Made by a program: the position numbers and the translations under genes. DNA of 64,000 bases from contig JAJEKV010000030.1 in assembly GCA_021234155.1 (NCBI GenBank), positions 1,498,901 through 1,562,900 on the forward strand, in the 5' to 3' direction. Within the stretch, counting starts at the first letter, position 1. The number at the start of each line of letters is the position of its first letter. Origin of the DNA: Isoetes taiwanensis. Its lineage: Eukaryota; Streptophyta; Lycopodiopsida; Isoetales; Isoetaceae. The notes under the pieces were generated by a model that was not told the DNA's origin, ran no database searches, and saw nothing but the letters and a program-made list of their open reading frames with translations. This document shows, one piece after another, positions 1 through 8,459 of the stretch.

Positions 1-748
1 TCGATTGGCCAGCATGGGGATGCTAACTTGGGGCATCAACATTGAACCCTTGTCCCATTTGGCCCCAGAATCGAACCAGGAGGAGCAGCCTGAGCGCCCA
101 AGTGTTGCTGAACACCCAAGTTGCTGAAGTTGTTGCTGAACACCCAAGTTATTGAAAGATGGAAGTGCCCCATGATAACGGATCTAGCAGAAACTCGGGT
201 TAGTGGGTGAGAAACTCTGGAGCAGGCTCGAAGGGTGATACCTTGAGTCTGCGTCTCCGGAAGGCTATAGTGATGCCATAACATGATTCGACTCATCTGC
301 AAAGTGTGCACAGGAGGGGCGGATGGAGTGGACAACCCTAGCTGATGTTCTATGCCAGCCAACGCCATGCCAAGATTCGGTCTGCTGATCTCTTGAGACC
401 TAGCCATCAGTCGACCCTCACTGGAGTCTGAGCCGGTGTAGAACCATGGGTTTGGGGTGTTTTCTCTAGTATTAAATGTATCTTCTCTGTTATTATCAGT
501 TGGATGGATGTGCCACCCTTCGTGGTGGTGTTTATGATATGATTATGCTGTATGCTGACCTTGTATTCACGCTTAAGCGACATAGGAGCCCCATCGAAGG
601 CGTGGGCCGAATGACCCCTCTGTATCCTTCACCCGAGCATGGCCCGAGTTAGACGGAGGGCCCTACTCATGGCGAGATGGTTGCCATGGGAGGGGAAAGT
701 CCCCGTATGTATACGCCCATGTGTCTTATATGTTCTGGGAGCGTCACA
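1..748 (+). repeat. 5' LTR (partial, left end outside window)
   Basis: Positions 1-208 match about 5058-5262 of the 3' LTR. Positions 209-340 match 5891-6020, and about 555-748 match 6020-6227. Relative to the 3' LTR this copy lacks about 628 bp (5263-5890) and has about 215 bp (341-555) that the 3' copy lacks. It ends in CGTCACA. The next bases, from 749, begin GTGGTCTTGG. A primer-binding site normally starts TGG just after the LTR, but this one does not match the common initiator-Met site and I cannot assign its tRNA. Confidence 0.85.
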
Positions 749-1127
749 GTGGTCTTGGAACGAAGAACTATATAGTTTCATTTTCGAGAATATTCCACCT
801 AGTTTCACCCAGGACCGCATGGACCTCGTGCAAGCTAACATGCGAGCTCACCCGGCCCGGTACCATACCGAGATTGCAAGGCGAATACAAGTGCGCCAGG
901 ATAAAGAGGCCTGGGATGCTGAGAGAGAGAGTCTCCGTAAAGCAGAGGAGGATGCCCAAAACCAGCAGGGCGTGGATCAAACTGTTGTCCAGCAAGAAGA
1001 TCAACATGTGGCACACGAGGAGGTAGCACAGAATGATGTTCCGGAGAAGGAGCAGCGCTGGGGTAACCGAAAAAGGAAGCTGACGAAGCCAACGAGGGGC
1101 GGCGTCAACTACAAGACCCGGCTGTAG
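639..1127 (+). CDS. ORF1 of the LTR element, charged coiled-coil-like protein
   Basis: A 162-codon ORF with no family I recognise. It starts with ATG inside the 5' LTR; an internal ATG at 819 (residue 61) is an alternative start outside the LTR. The N-terminus is Arg-rich (MARVRRRALL). Residues 60-100 are rich in Arg/Glu/Lys and look helical, residues 100-140 are Gln/Glu-rich, and the C-terminus is basic (RKRKLTKPTRGG). It ends at a single TAG (1125-1127). The same frame stays open after it and reads into the H3-like domain, so ORF1 and H3 may form one protein by stop readthrough. The bases just before the codon after TAG (ctgtag) also resemble a 3' splice site. The 3' LTR copy of the start differs by a short insertion (ATCTTTCCATAG-like) before ATG. 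Confidence 0.5.
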   Translation: MARVRRRALLMARWLPWEGKVPVCIRPCVLYVLGASQWSWNEELYSFIFENIPPSFTQDRMDLVQANMRAHPARYHTEIARRIQVRQDKEAWDAERESLRKAEEDAQNQQGVDQTVVQQEDQHVAHEEVAQNDVPEKEQRWGNRKRKLTKPTRGGVNYKTRL

Positions 1128-1550
1128 AAGGACGCCCAAATCGGAAAGAACACGCCGGCTCAGCGTCGGAAGCAGATCGTGCAACGGGCGAAACATCCCT
1201 CGACCGGCGGGAAGTCCGTGCCCTTGCTCAGGGCAACTGTCAAGCCAAGGAAGCCCCATCAGTTCCGACCGGGCACAGTAGCTCTTCGCGAGATACGTAA
1301 GTATCAGAAGACTATTGAGCCATTGATACGCCAGCTACCTTTTCAGCGGCTTGTCCGTGAAATCGCCCAAGAATTCAAAACCGACCTGAGGTTTCAGGCC
1401 TTTGCCATACTCGCACTCCAGGAAGCTGCCGAGGCCTACCTCATAGAGATCTTGAGCGATGCCAACCTCTGCGCCATCCATGCAAAGAGGGTTACCATAA
1501 TGCCCAAGGATATCCAGCTCGCAAGGAGGATCCGAGGGGAGTTTCGGTGA
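1128..1550 (+). CDS. Histone H3-like domain inside the LTR element
   Basis: The reading frame after the TAG encodes a clear histone H3. Core motifs include [46 protein letters not shown] and [19 protein letters not shown], ending RRIRGEFR. The loop 1 and alpha-2 regions are of canonical length, so it is not a CENH3. Tail homology begins before the GTG at 1179: the K4-Q5 pair is visible in RRKQ and the K9-STGGK14 block in AKHPSTGGK, with a two-residue HP insertion. About 12 residues corresponding to K23-K27-S28 through G34 are missing. There is no ATG in this frame after the TAG, so translation would need fusion with ORF1, splicing or a non-AUG start. Substitutions cluster around the K56 region and alpha-2 ([26 protein letters not shown]). 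H3 identity is very sure; function is inference. Confidence 0.85.
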   Translation, partial: KDAQIGKNTPAQRRKQIVQRAKHPSTGGKSVPLLRATVKPRKPHQFRPGTVALREIRKYQKTIEPLIRQLPFQRLVREIAQEFKTDLRFQAFAILALQEAAEAYLIEILSDANLCAIHAKRVTIMPKDIQLARRIRGEFR

Positions 1551-1813
1551 CTATGGGACTCTCTTTGCTTTGTTGTAACATTTTGGGGATCTATCTATGT
1601 AAAATATTCTTTTTGTGAAGCTGTAAATAAAAAAAGTGTCTCTTTCCGCCACTTGGTGTGTATTTAAATATAAATTATTAACTAAATAATAATTTTTAAT
1701 AATAACCTCGGAAAACGTGCCGAAAAGTATAAAGCCACTTTTTGGCCCATTAGGGTTTCATTTTCGTTTTTGCTTTTAGCATTTTTCTCCTCCTCCCTTG
1801 CGCCTTCTTCCTC
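1551..1813 (+). promoter_or_regulatory. AT-rich spacer with TATA box and telo-box
   Basis: After the H3 stop the sequence turns AT-rich, with an AATAAA-type signal near 1626. TATAAAG occurs at 1728-1734 and TTAGGGTTT, a plant telo-box type element, at 1750-1758. A pyrimidine-rich leader then precedes the ATG at 1814. In plants, telo-boxes with TATA boxes are typical of promoters of translation-related and some histone genes. This arrangement suggests a captured host promoter rather than a purely retroviral layout. I infer promoter activity only from these motifs. Confidence 0.45.
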
Positions 1814-3107
1814 ATGGCTCACCCAACGCTACAGCAGTGGTACCTGGATGGCGAACACTGGGACCCCCCGGTTCCCTTTGATCTTCTTCATCCTCATCTG
1901 CTCCAGCAAGTGGACCTCGTCCAGAACATCAGGCGCACCCCGACTACGCTGCTTTCCTTCAGTTCTACTGTGAGGAGATCGTGCCTGCATGTGTCTTCAA
2001 TGAAGACGACTCACAGCTCTACCTCGACTTCCACACCTTGCTCGAGATGTTAGGAGGCGATTAACATGCCCGGAATGTCATTAAGGGCATAAGGAGGAGA
2101 GGGACCGACCTCCTTATCGTTACCATAGATCGGGAAGTCTGTTTTGAGGCTCGATTCGCGCTGGCCATCATCATGGACCAGTACATTAAGGATGAGCCGA
2201 TAGCGGCCGAGCAGTCTTCTACACCAGTACCCCCTGACCCAGAAGACGATGAAGTCGTCGACGAGCAGGACTTTGTAAGGTGGAAGGAACTAGCCACCGA
2301 AGCACCGGCCGGTCGAGATAAAAGCCCTCGAGCTCGAAGGGCTAAACCTCCTCCCTACTCTACGACCTTGCCGAGTACTGCCAGGATGACTTCCTCGACT
2401 TTACAACACCCATTGTGCATCCGCCACAAGTCGAGAACTTGTTAGTATATCGGCCAGAAGAGCTAGAGCCCGTTGAGACCCTCTTGTCTCTTCGGCAGTT
2501 CCTATTGACTGATGCACCCCAGCCTCCTGAGGAGCAGCTTGCGGCTCACCTGCGCCCTCCTCCTGCAGTTCAGCCTTTACAGATCACTATGGGAGGGGAG
2601 GATCAAGAGGAGGAAGACCTTTGGGACACCAAGATAAGCCTTAGGGATGACAAAGAAGAAGCAGAGCAGGAGAAGATCCCTGTTAATTTGGAAAAGAAAG
2701 CAGAGACCTCCAGGGATCCCCAAATTCGGGCAATGGGCAACCATTTGACCCGATTCTTCCTTTCAGCCTTCTGGCAAGGTGAGGTCTTGTTCTTCTCCAA
2801 GAACTTGGGGCCATCTTCTGAAGCTTCTTGGTGGGCGCTCCGTGCGTTATCCACCTTGGCGGGCCATAAGAAGATTGATTATCATGCCACCACTATCACT
2901 CTGGTCCGACGGGATCTGGCTATAGTGGCATTGGGGGACGTGGCAGGCTGCGCTAGTATGTGACTCCTTGTGGCGGCACCCTTGGCCACTTGCTTGCCAC
3001 CGGAGGCAACAGCTCGAGCCGCCCTCTCTGCTAGCCCCAGCACCACCTTGATGCGCTACCGACCACCTCCTCAGCCTATGGACGAAGAGGAGGAACCTAG
3101 TTCTTAG
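1814..3107 (+). pseudogene. ORF2 of the LTR element, frameshifted acidic protein of unknown family
   Basis: Reading starts at ATG 1814 (MAHPTLQQWYLDG) and stays plausible only if the frame changes near 1920. It reaches a TAA near 2060, remains open through 2445 (DPEDDEVVDEQDFVRW), and changes again near 2350 into the frame ending at 2963 (VENLLVYRPEELEPVETLL, then FFLSAFWQGEVLFF). An in-frame TGA is followed by a Pro-rich, acidic end near 3107. At least two frameshifts and two stops make it a pseudogene or a spliced/recoded gene. Pro- and Glu-rich linkers separate helical blocks. The block at about 2745-2945 ends LAGHKKIDYHATTI...RRDLAIVAL, which weakly recalls the end of a histone fold, but this is not enough to name it. 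Confidence 0.4.
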
Positions 3108-3325
3108 ATATCTTTTTATCATTATAAATCTTTATATTCCGTATGGATGTAATCTTTGATTGGCATTTTTCTTAAGCCATCATATAATATATGTGCTATT
3201 TTCTTATGCTTTATAATTATTGTATCGTTGGCTCCGATTAAATTGTGTCCCTATGATACTTGTTTGTCTCTTTTAGAGTATAAGAAATTGTTCAATACTG
3301 TATATTCATTCTTGCCGTCTTACAG
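3108..3325 (+). other. AT-rich intron-like spacer
   Basis: An AT-rich stretch of 218 bp between ORF2 and ORF3. It ends in a pyrimidine-rich run followed by cttacag, a good 3' splice-site match, directly before the acidic ORF3 frame. No clear 5' splice site is assigned. I see no coding sequence in it. Confidence 0.3.
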
Positions 3326-3785
3326 ACGATGAGCTCGAAGAAATCGAGGACAGATTAATCAACGAATTACGGAGGGACGATCAGGGACCTCTCGACCAAG
3401 ACTACGGTCAACGGTATGCGGAGTATCCGGATCGGAATGATGATTGCGAAGCAGGGGGCCCATAGAAGAAGGAGAGCCCTATGATTCAACTAAGGGCTTG
3501 GAGATTGTCAATATCCTCCGGGAGCGTGCTTTCGAGCATCTACAACAAACTCTTCATCGTACCTGGGATTACTGGGATATGACGAAGCACGAGGCTTACG
3601 CCGACGCAAATGATCACTTATGGCAGATCTTTTATGCGTTAAGGGACCTCTTCAATCTCCTTATCATTAGTCCCACGTTAGACTACCAGTACGTTATCAT
3701 CCAGGCATGGGCTCGCTACAAGGTAGTCAGGGCAATACAGGAGAGCGTCCGTTACTCTATCATATACCCTTTCGCGCAGCCCTAG
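3326..3785 (+). pseudogene. ORF3 of the LTR element, helical protein with one frameshift
   Basis: From the splice-site-like cttacag the frame reads an acidic segment (DDELEEIEDRLINELRRDD) to a TAG near 3462. The overlapping frame from 3444 continues to 3785 (GLEIVNILRERAFEHLQQTL ... YALRDLFNLL). One frameshift near 3450 would join them. The second half is strongly helical and rich in aromatic residues (WDYWDMTKHEAY). I do not recognise the family. AT-rich sequence follows (3786-4019), including an AATAAA-like site near 3904. Confidence 0.35.
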
Positions 3786-4019
3786 GCCTGATCTCCTCAG
3801 TTTCTCTTTGTGGCTAAGTATGTGTTGATAAAGAACTGTCCAATGTGTAATCACTGTTTTTGTATTGTACACCATCTTCAATGTAACTTCACTGTAACTT
3901 TATAATAAAGTTCTTTTCCTTAATTCTCTTGTACTGTCTTTATTATTGTTTCCTAATACTACTTAAAATGATCTTCTTTGTGACACTGGGTATCACAATA
4001 GTTCTGCTGATACCTTCTT

Positions 4020-4538
4020 ATGGTCAATATAGATGGTGCACGTAACGCCTCATGGCAGACACCTTCGAATGCTAGCAGATTAACACCTGAGCAGGAACTC
4101 ATGTTGATGAAGCGACAGTCAGTAGAGCTGCAGGCTTATGTGTTAAATGCCAACCCACCACAGCATATGCAGGAGGACGGACCGGAGTTACCTCCGTTAC
4201 CCCCAAGTCCACCACCACTGCAGCCACTTGCACCGGAACCAGGCCCTGTACCCGCACCAAGGAGGCACCGTTCCAAACGTCGTCGAAGCTCGTCGACGGA
4301 TAGTGCCACATCCTCACGGTCAGCCACTTCTGTGTCTTCAGAGTCATCCATATCGTCTGGTGACCATGCAAAGGCCCGGGACAAGGAGTACCGTAAGACG
4401 GTTGATACGGCCATTACCAGTATATGGAAAAACAGGAAATTGGCTCAGTTTGATGGAAAATCCAGAGGCGGCCTGAACGCAGAGTCTTGGTTGGACGAGA
4501 TGAAGGAGTTTGGGAAATCCTATGGGATGATGGAGTAG
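4020..4538 (+). CDS. Gag-like protein, truncated
   Basis: A 172-codon ORF from ATG. It begins with a low-complexity region, then has a Pro-rich stretch (residues 50-80, PPLPPSPPPLQP), an Arg/Ser-rich stretch (80-115) and a C-terminal block (residues 125-172). That block has TAITSIWKNRKLAQFDGKS and AESWLDEMKEF, resembling the start of Ty3/gypsy gag domains (a short FDG motif, then a W-containing helix). It stops at TAG just where a normal capsid domain would continue, so the capsid and all of pol are missing. The gag assignment rests on this short match and its position. Confidence 0.45.
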   Translation: MVNIDGARNASWQTPSNASRLTPEQELMLMKRQSVELQAYVLNANPPQHMQEDGPELPPLPPSPPPLQPLAPEPGPVPAPRRHRSKRRRSSSTDSATSSRSATSVSSESSISSGDHAKARDKEYRKTVDTAITSIWKNRKLAQFDGKSRGGLNAESWLDEMKEFGKSYGMME

Positions 4539-4823
4539 AGGGTTGCTGATGGCCCGACTTCTTCAGTTTTATCTTATCTACATGTGTTACCTTTTTGTCA
4601 CTGTGATGTTTGATATTGGACTTCGGTCCTTAAACTTTTTATGATAAGTATCTGAAATGCACCTTGGTGCTTAAACTCTTATATGTTTTAAACTTCAATG
4701 TTATTACCTTCGGAAATAAGGAATTACCTTCCTTTCTTATTATGTTTACTTTCTTCTATTTCAGTTCTTTGATTAACCGTCACTGGTTTAACTAATACTA
4801 ATGCTGAGGACAGCATTATTTCT
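4539..4823 (+). other. Non-coding 3' region of the LTR element
   Basis: T-rich sequence between the gag-like ORF and the polypurine tract. It contains short degenerate repeats around cttcggtcctt / ccttggtgctt. No ORF is supported. This is where pol would be expected to follow in an autonomous element. Confidence 0.4.
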
Positions 4824-4836
4824 AAGGAGGGGAGAA
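4824..4836 (+). promoter_or_regulatory. Polypurine tract
   Basis: AAGGAGGGGAGAA lies directly before the TGTGACG start of the 3' LTR. This is the normal place and composition of the plus-strand primer of LTR retrotransposons. Confidence 0.85.
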
Positions 4837-6227
4837 TGTGACGTTCCAAGTATTTATACGGTATACGTATAAATATACTGACACGTTACGCAGTAAGGAT
4901 ACGCCACCATGGGGTACTTTAACCTAGGGGGTTGACCTAAAAGGGATTAATTTAGCTATGCTAAATTAATTATTAAAAGATAATTAAGGAAATAATACCT
5001 AAATTGGTTTAATTAGGATAATGGATTAATTAGGAAGGCACCATTTGGCCAAACTTGATTGGCCAGCATGGGGATGCTAACTTGGGGCATCAACATTGAA
5101 CCCTTGTCCCATTTGGCCCCAGAATCGAACCAGGAGGAGCAGCCTGAGTGCCCAAGTGTTGCTGAACACCCAAGTTGCTGAAGTTGTTGCTGAACACCCA
5201 AGTTACTGAAAGATGGAAGTGCCCCATGATAACGGATCTAGCAGAAACTCGGGTTAGTGGGTAGTCTAGTTTGAGCTTCTAGGATAGCTCCTCAGTTAGT
5301 CTTCTCTGGTTATCTCTGTTAAGATTAACCCTTCTTTGATACTTAGGATTATATTTCAATTATGGATTATGCTTTGTTATGGATGGATAGATGAATCTAT
5401 GAAAGTATCTCTGTTAGATTCCGTAAAGCGGGGATTAAGGGGAGGGGGGGAGGGGAGGTAGAGACCTCTGAGCCCATGTATTGTAGTATGCTCCTAGATA
5501 GAGCCTTGTATTATTTCCATTAGATGCGGCCTGTGCACAAGAGACCACCGAGTCGTGGATGTTATGGAATTACTTAGCACCAGAGAAGGGACGCAGTGGT
5601 GAAGTGGGGGTGGGGTCTTGCATGAACATAAAAGGCTCCTGAGACTCCTACAGTGGGCTAGGCCTGATAGCCGGTCACGTAGAGGGCCGGGTATGGGTCT
5701 GACACTCCCTGGGTGTAGAGGTGTGACCCGTATGGGGCATCTTGCACTTTGAAGATAAAGTTAGGGGAGTAGGTCGGGTACGGATGCGGGGGTCACTGAT
5801 GCGGCACGTATTCTCTAGCTCACCCATGGAACCGCTGTGATCCTGGAAGGGGACACTTCCCTGATCTGCCTCATCAGACCAGGTCTTCATGAAACCTGGA
5901 GCAGGCTCGAAGGGTGATACCTTGAGTCTGCATCTCCGGAAGGCTATAGTGATGCCATAACATGATTCGACTCATCTGCAAAGTGTGCACAGGAGGGGCG
6001 GATGGAATGGACAACCCTAGCTTGACCTTGTATTCACGCTTCTGCGACATAGGAGCCCCATCGAAGGCGTGGGCCGAATGACCCCTCTGTGTCCTTCACC
6101 CGAGCATCTTTCCATAGATGGCCCGAGTTAGACGGAGGGCCCTGCTCATGGCGAGATGGTTGCCATGGGAAGGGAAAGTCCCCGTATGTATACGCCCGTC
6201 TGTCGTATATGTTCTGAGAGCGTCACA
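4837..6227 (+). repeat. 3' LTR (1391 bp)
   Basis: Starts TGTGACGTTCC and ends CGTCACA. It matches the 5' LTR in three blocks. It contains a purine-rich run near 5440-5460 and carries the 5263-5890 segment missing from the 5' LTR. Its first bases match the minus-strand LTR ending at 19323, and its middle part (gcctgtgcacaagag ... gggctaggcctgatagc) is recognisable in reverse near 18400-18700. The LTRs are therefore one family with several copies in this window. Confidence 0.9.
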
Positions 6228-6916
6228 GATCACTGCTTAATGCAGTGAGATCTATGCTCAAACATGTTGGCCTGCCAAATTTCTCAATGGGAGGAAGCTC
6301 TCAAATCTGCAGCAAACATGCAGAATAAACTACCCACAAGGAGTACAAATGGAGAAGCACCGGATAAATTATGGTATGGGACTGATCCTTCTTTAAAGAC
6401 TATAGAGTGTATGTATGTGCAGCATATGCTCATATACCAGAAGAAGTTAGGAAGAAATTAGAAGATAGGGCCTGCTTGTGCTATCTCATAGGTTATGATG
6501 AACATTCAAAAGGTTACCAATTACATGAGCCTACAAAGAAGAGAATTATATTAAGTAGAGATGTAACTTTTGATGAGAGTACTCTAGATAAGCATAGAGA
6601 AAAGGAAAAACAGAAGGAAATTGAAAAAACAAACAAAGAAACTAAACTTGCAGATTTGGATAATGATCATGCAAGGTCATTAATTTTTGATAGTGAAGAC
6701 ATTAATGGAGACAATTTTGAATATATGACAGACATTCAGCAGGCTGAAAATGAAAGGAATGGGATGGATGAGAAAATTCAGTCTACTATGAATCATGAGA
6801 GCAATATGCTGAAAAATAGGAAAAGGAAAACAGAAGCAGAAAAACTCAAGGATGACTTGAAAATTGATACAAACAAATATGGGCACAGTGATGAAGGAAC
6901 AGCAAAGCTATGCTAA
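6228..6916 (+). pseudogene. Ty1/copia integrase C-terminal part, broken
   Basis: Two overlapping frames (6264-6461 and 6407-6916) read as copia integrase. The first has EALKSAANMQNKLPTRSTNG and APDKLWYG. The second has AAYAHIPEEVRKKLEDRACL, CYLIGYDEHSKGYQLHEP and RIILSRDVTFDES, the usual end of copia integrase, then a Lys/Glu-rich linker to RT. A one-base shift near 6410 breaks the frame. The LTR element above is inserted at 6228, so the 5' part of this copia copy must lie left of the window if it survives. Confidence 0.85.
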
Positions 6917-7808
6917 AGGAGAAATTTAAAATGACTGACCTAGGTAAGCTAAAGAAGTTTTTGGGAATCGAAGTACATAGGGGCAGAAAAAATAGGAAGC
7001 TTATTCTCACACAAACATCAAACATTCAAAGCATATAGAGAGATTTGGAATGAATGATTGTAAGACAGTTGACACTCCTTTAGTACCTAGTCATGCAATA
7101 TCAGAGGACATGTGTCCTAAAACTGCTACAGAATTAAGAGAAATGGAAGAGACACCATACAGGGAATTATTAGGCTGCCTACTATATGTTAGCAATTGTA
7201 CATGTCCTGATAAGGGAAATGGAAGAGACACCATACAGGCAGGAAGCAACACTGGATAGCAGCAAAAAGGATTTTGAGATTTATTAAGGGAACTCAAGAG
7301 CAAGGTCTGTGCTATTCAAATGATGATCTAATCCTCAAGGGATACTGTGATGCAGACTGGGGCTCAGACTTGGACAACTGGAAATCCACATCAGGGTTCT
7401 CATTAATGCTTGGAGGAGCAGCTATAATATGGAAATAAAAAAAAACAAGCAAGCACTGCCATGTCCTCAGCCGAGGCTGAATATGTAGCCATCACACTTG
7501 CTGCTAAGGAGATTGTTTGGGCTAGACGATTACTCAATGAGTTAGGCATAATTCAAGTAAGTGCTACTGTTTTATTATGTGATAGTCAAAGTTGCATTGC
7601 TATTACAAAAAATCCTGTATTGTATCAAAGGACCAAACACATTGAACATATGCACTTTATTAGGGAAATGGTTGCAAAGAAATATGTATCAGTGGAATTT
7701 AGAAGCACTCAAGACCAAGCTGCAGACATCTTGACAAAAGCCCTGACACAAGTTAATTTCAGGAATTTCAAAGCTTTGCTTGGAATTGCAGGATATAATG
7801 TTCCCTAG
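6917..7808 (+). pseudogene. Ty1/copia RT end and RNase H, internally deleted
   Basis: The catalytic RT core is absent. The sequence joins at the C-terminal RT motif MTDLGKLKKFLGIEV (about 6930), followed by stops. 7050-7259 gives NDCKTVDTPLVPSH and PYRELLGCLLYVSNCTCPD, with an internal duplicated piece (gggaaatggaagagacaccataca also at 7140). 7461-7808 is a good RNase H: SSAEAEYVAITLAAKEIVW, LLCDSQSCIAI, HIEHMHFIREMV and QAADILTKAL. Deletion, stops and a frame break near 7437 make it inactive. Confidence 0.9.
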
Positions 7809-7877
7809 TCAACATTCAGCCAATGTCAGCAACTCTCTGGAAGCTTATACAATTATCTGTTAATGGAGAATATTATC

Positions 7878-7888
7878 TAATGGGGGAA
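7878..7888 (+). promoter_or_regulatory. Copia polypurine tract
   Basis: TAATGGGGGAA precedes TGTTGTATGA, the probable start of the copia 3' LTR, about 80 bp after the RNase H stop. This is the usual spacing. Confidence 0.6.
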
Positions 7889-8440
7889 TGTTGTATGATA
7901 GTCAGACAGTATTCACAGAATAAGTTGGTGATTCTGCAAAGCTATGGTTCAGTGCAAGGTTATTGTTTTGCAAATCATAGTAGCATTTTATTGGCTACAT
8001 ATGATCAATAGTTACATGGGGCGACTTATTGATCTAGAAATACCATTAGGTTAAAGCCTAATACTGAAGATTTTCAAATGCTTAAGAAAACTTGTTTCCT
8101 ATTAAAGCTAGCAAATAGTATCGAGGCATGTCTCGATTTGAATGCTCGGTGGAGGTAAAACCGTCGGAGCTGAGAAACTCGGTTCCCTAACCGCCGGATG
8201 CATTGAGCTATGAATCACAGACCTGCAGATCGAACTCTGAGTGAGCCAGATCTACCAGATAAGTGTTCAACAAGTATGGTCAATGAGCTACAGTAATCAG
8301 GTCAATACCAAAGCTATAGTAAATTTGAAAATGTGTCGTTCAATGGTTTAATGGTATTTGATTATCTAAGCTATTATAAGATTGAAGTATTAACTTGTTA
8401 GTGGATAATTTGCTTCATTGAACATTGAATTGTTATAGAC
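7889..8440 (+). repeat. Copia 3' LTR (right end uncertain)
   Basis: Starts TGTTGTATGATAG after the polypurine tract. The right boundary is not sharp; I see no CA end followed by a target repeat and place it near 8440 because LINE-like sequence begins soon after. No second copy exists in the window for comparison. Confidence 0.45.
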
Positions 8441-8459
8441 AAGTTGAACTAACTACAAA

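Larger units (their letters stand above)
1..6227 (+). mobile_element. Non-autonomous LTR retrotransposon carrying a histone H3-like domain (5' end cut by window)
   Basis: Two long direct repeats (1-748 and 4837-6227) flank a 4.1-kb internal region. The 3' LTR begins TGTGACG and ends CGTCACA, a perfect 7-bp terminal inverted repeat, and is preceded by a polypurine tract. The 5' LTR ends with the same CGTCACA at 742-748. The internal region holds ORF1, an H3-like domain, decayed ORF2/ORF3 and a short gag-like ORF. I see no protease, reverse transcriptase, RNase H or integrase, so mobility would depend on enzymes supplied in trans. Aligned LTR parts differ by only a few substitutions, suggesting a fairly recent insertion, although the LTRs also differ by two large indels. 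The element interrupts a copia integrase region at 6228. The other flank lies outside the window, so a target-site duplication cannot be checked. Confidence 0.85.

Noticed and set aside
1179-1550. CENH3 (centromeric H3)
   Set aside because: Loop 1 is not extended and alpha-2 is close to canonical H3 (LRFQ...[10 protein letters not shown]). The tail is altered, but the core is not CENH3-like.
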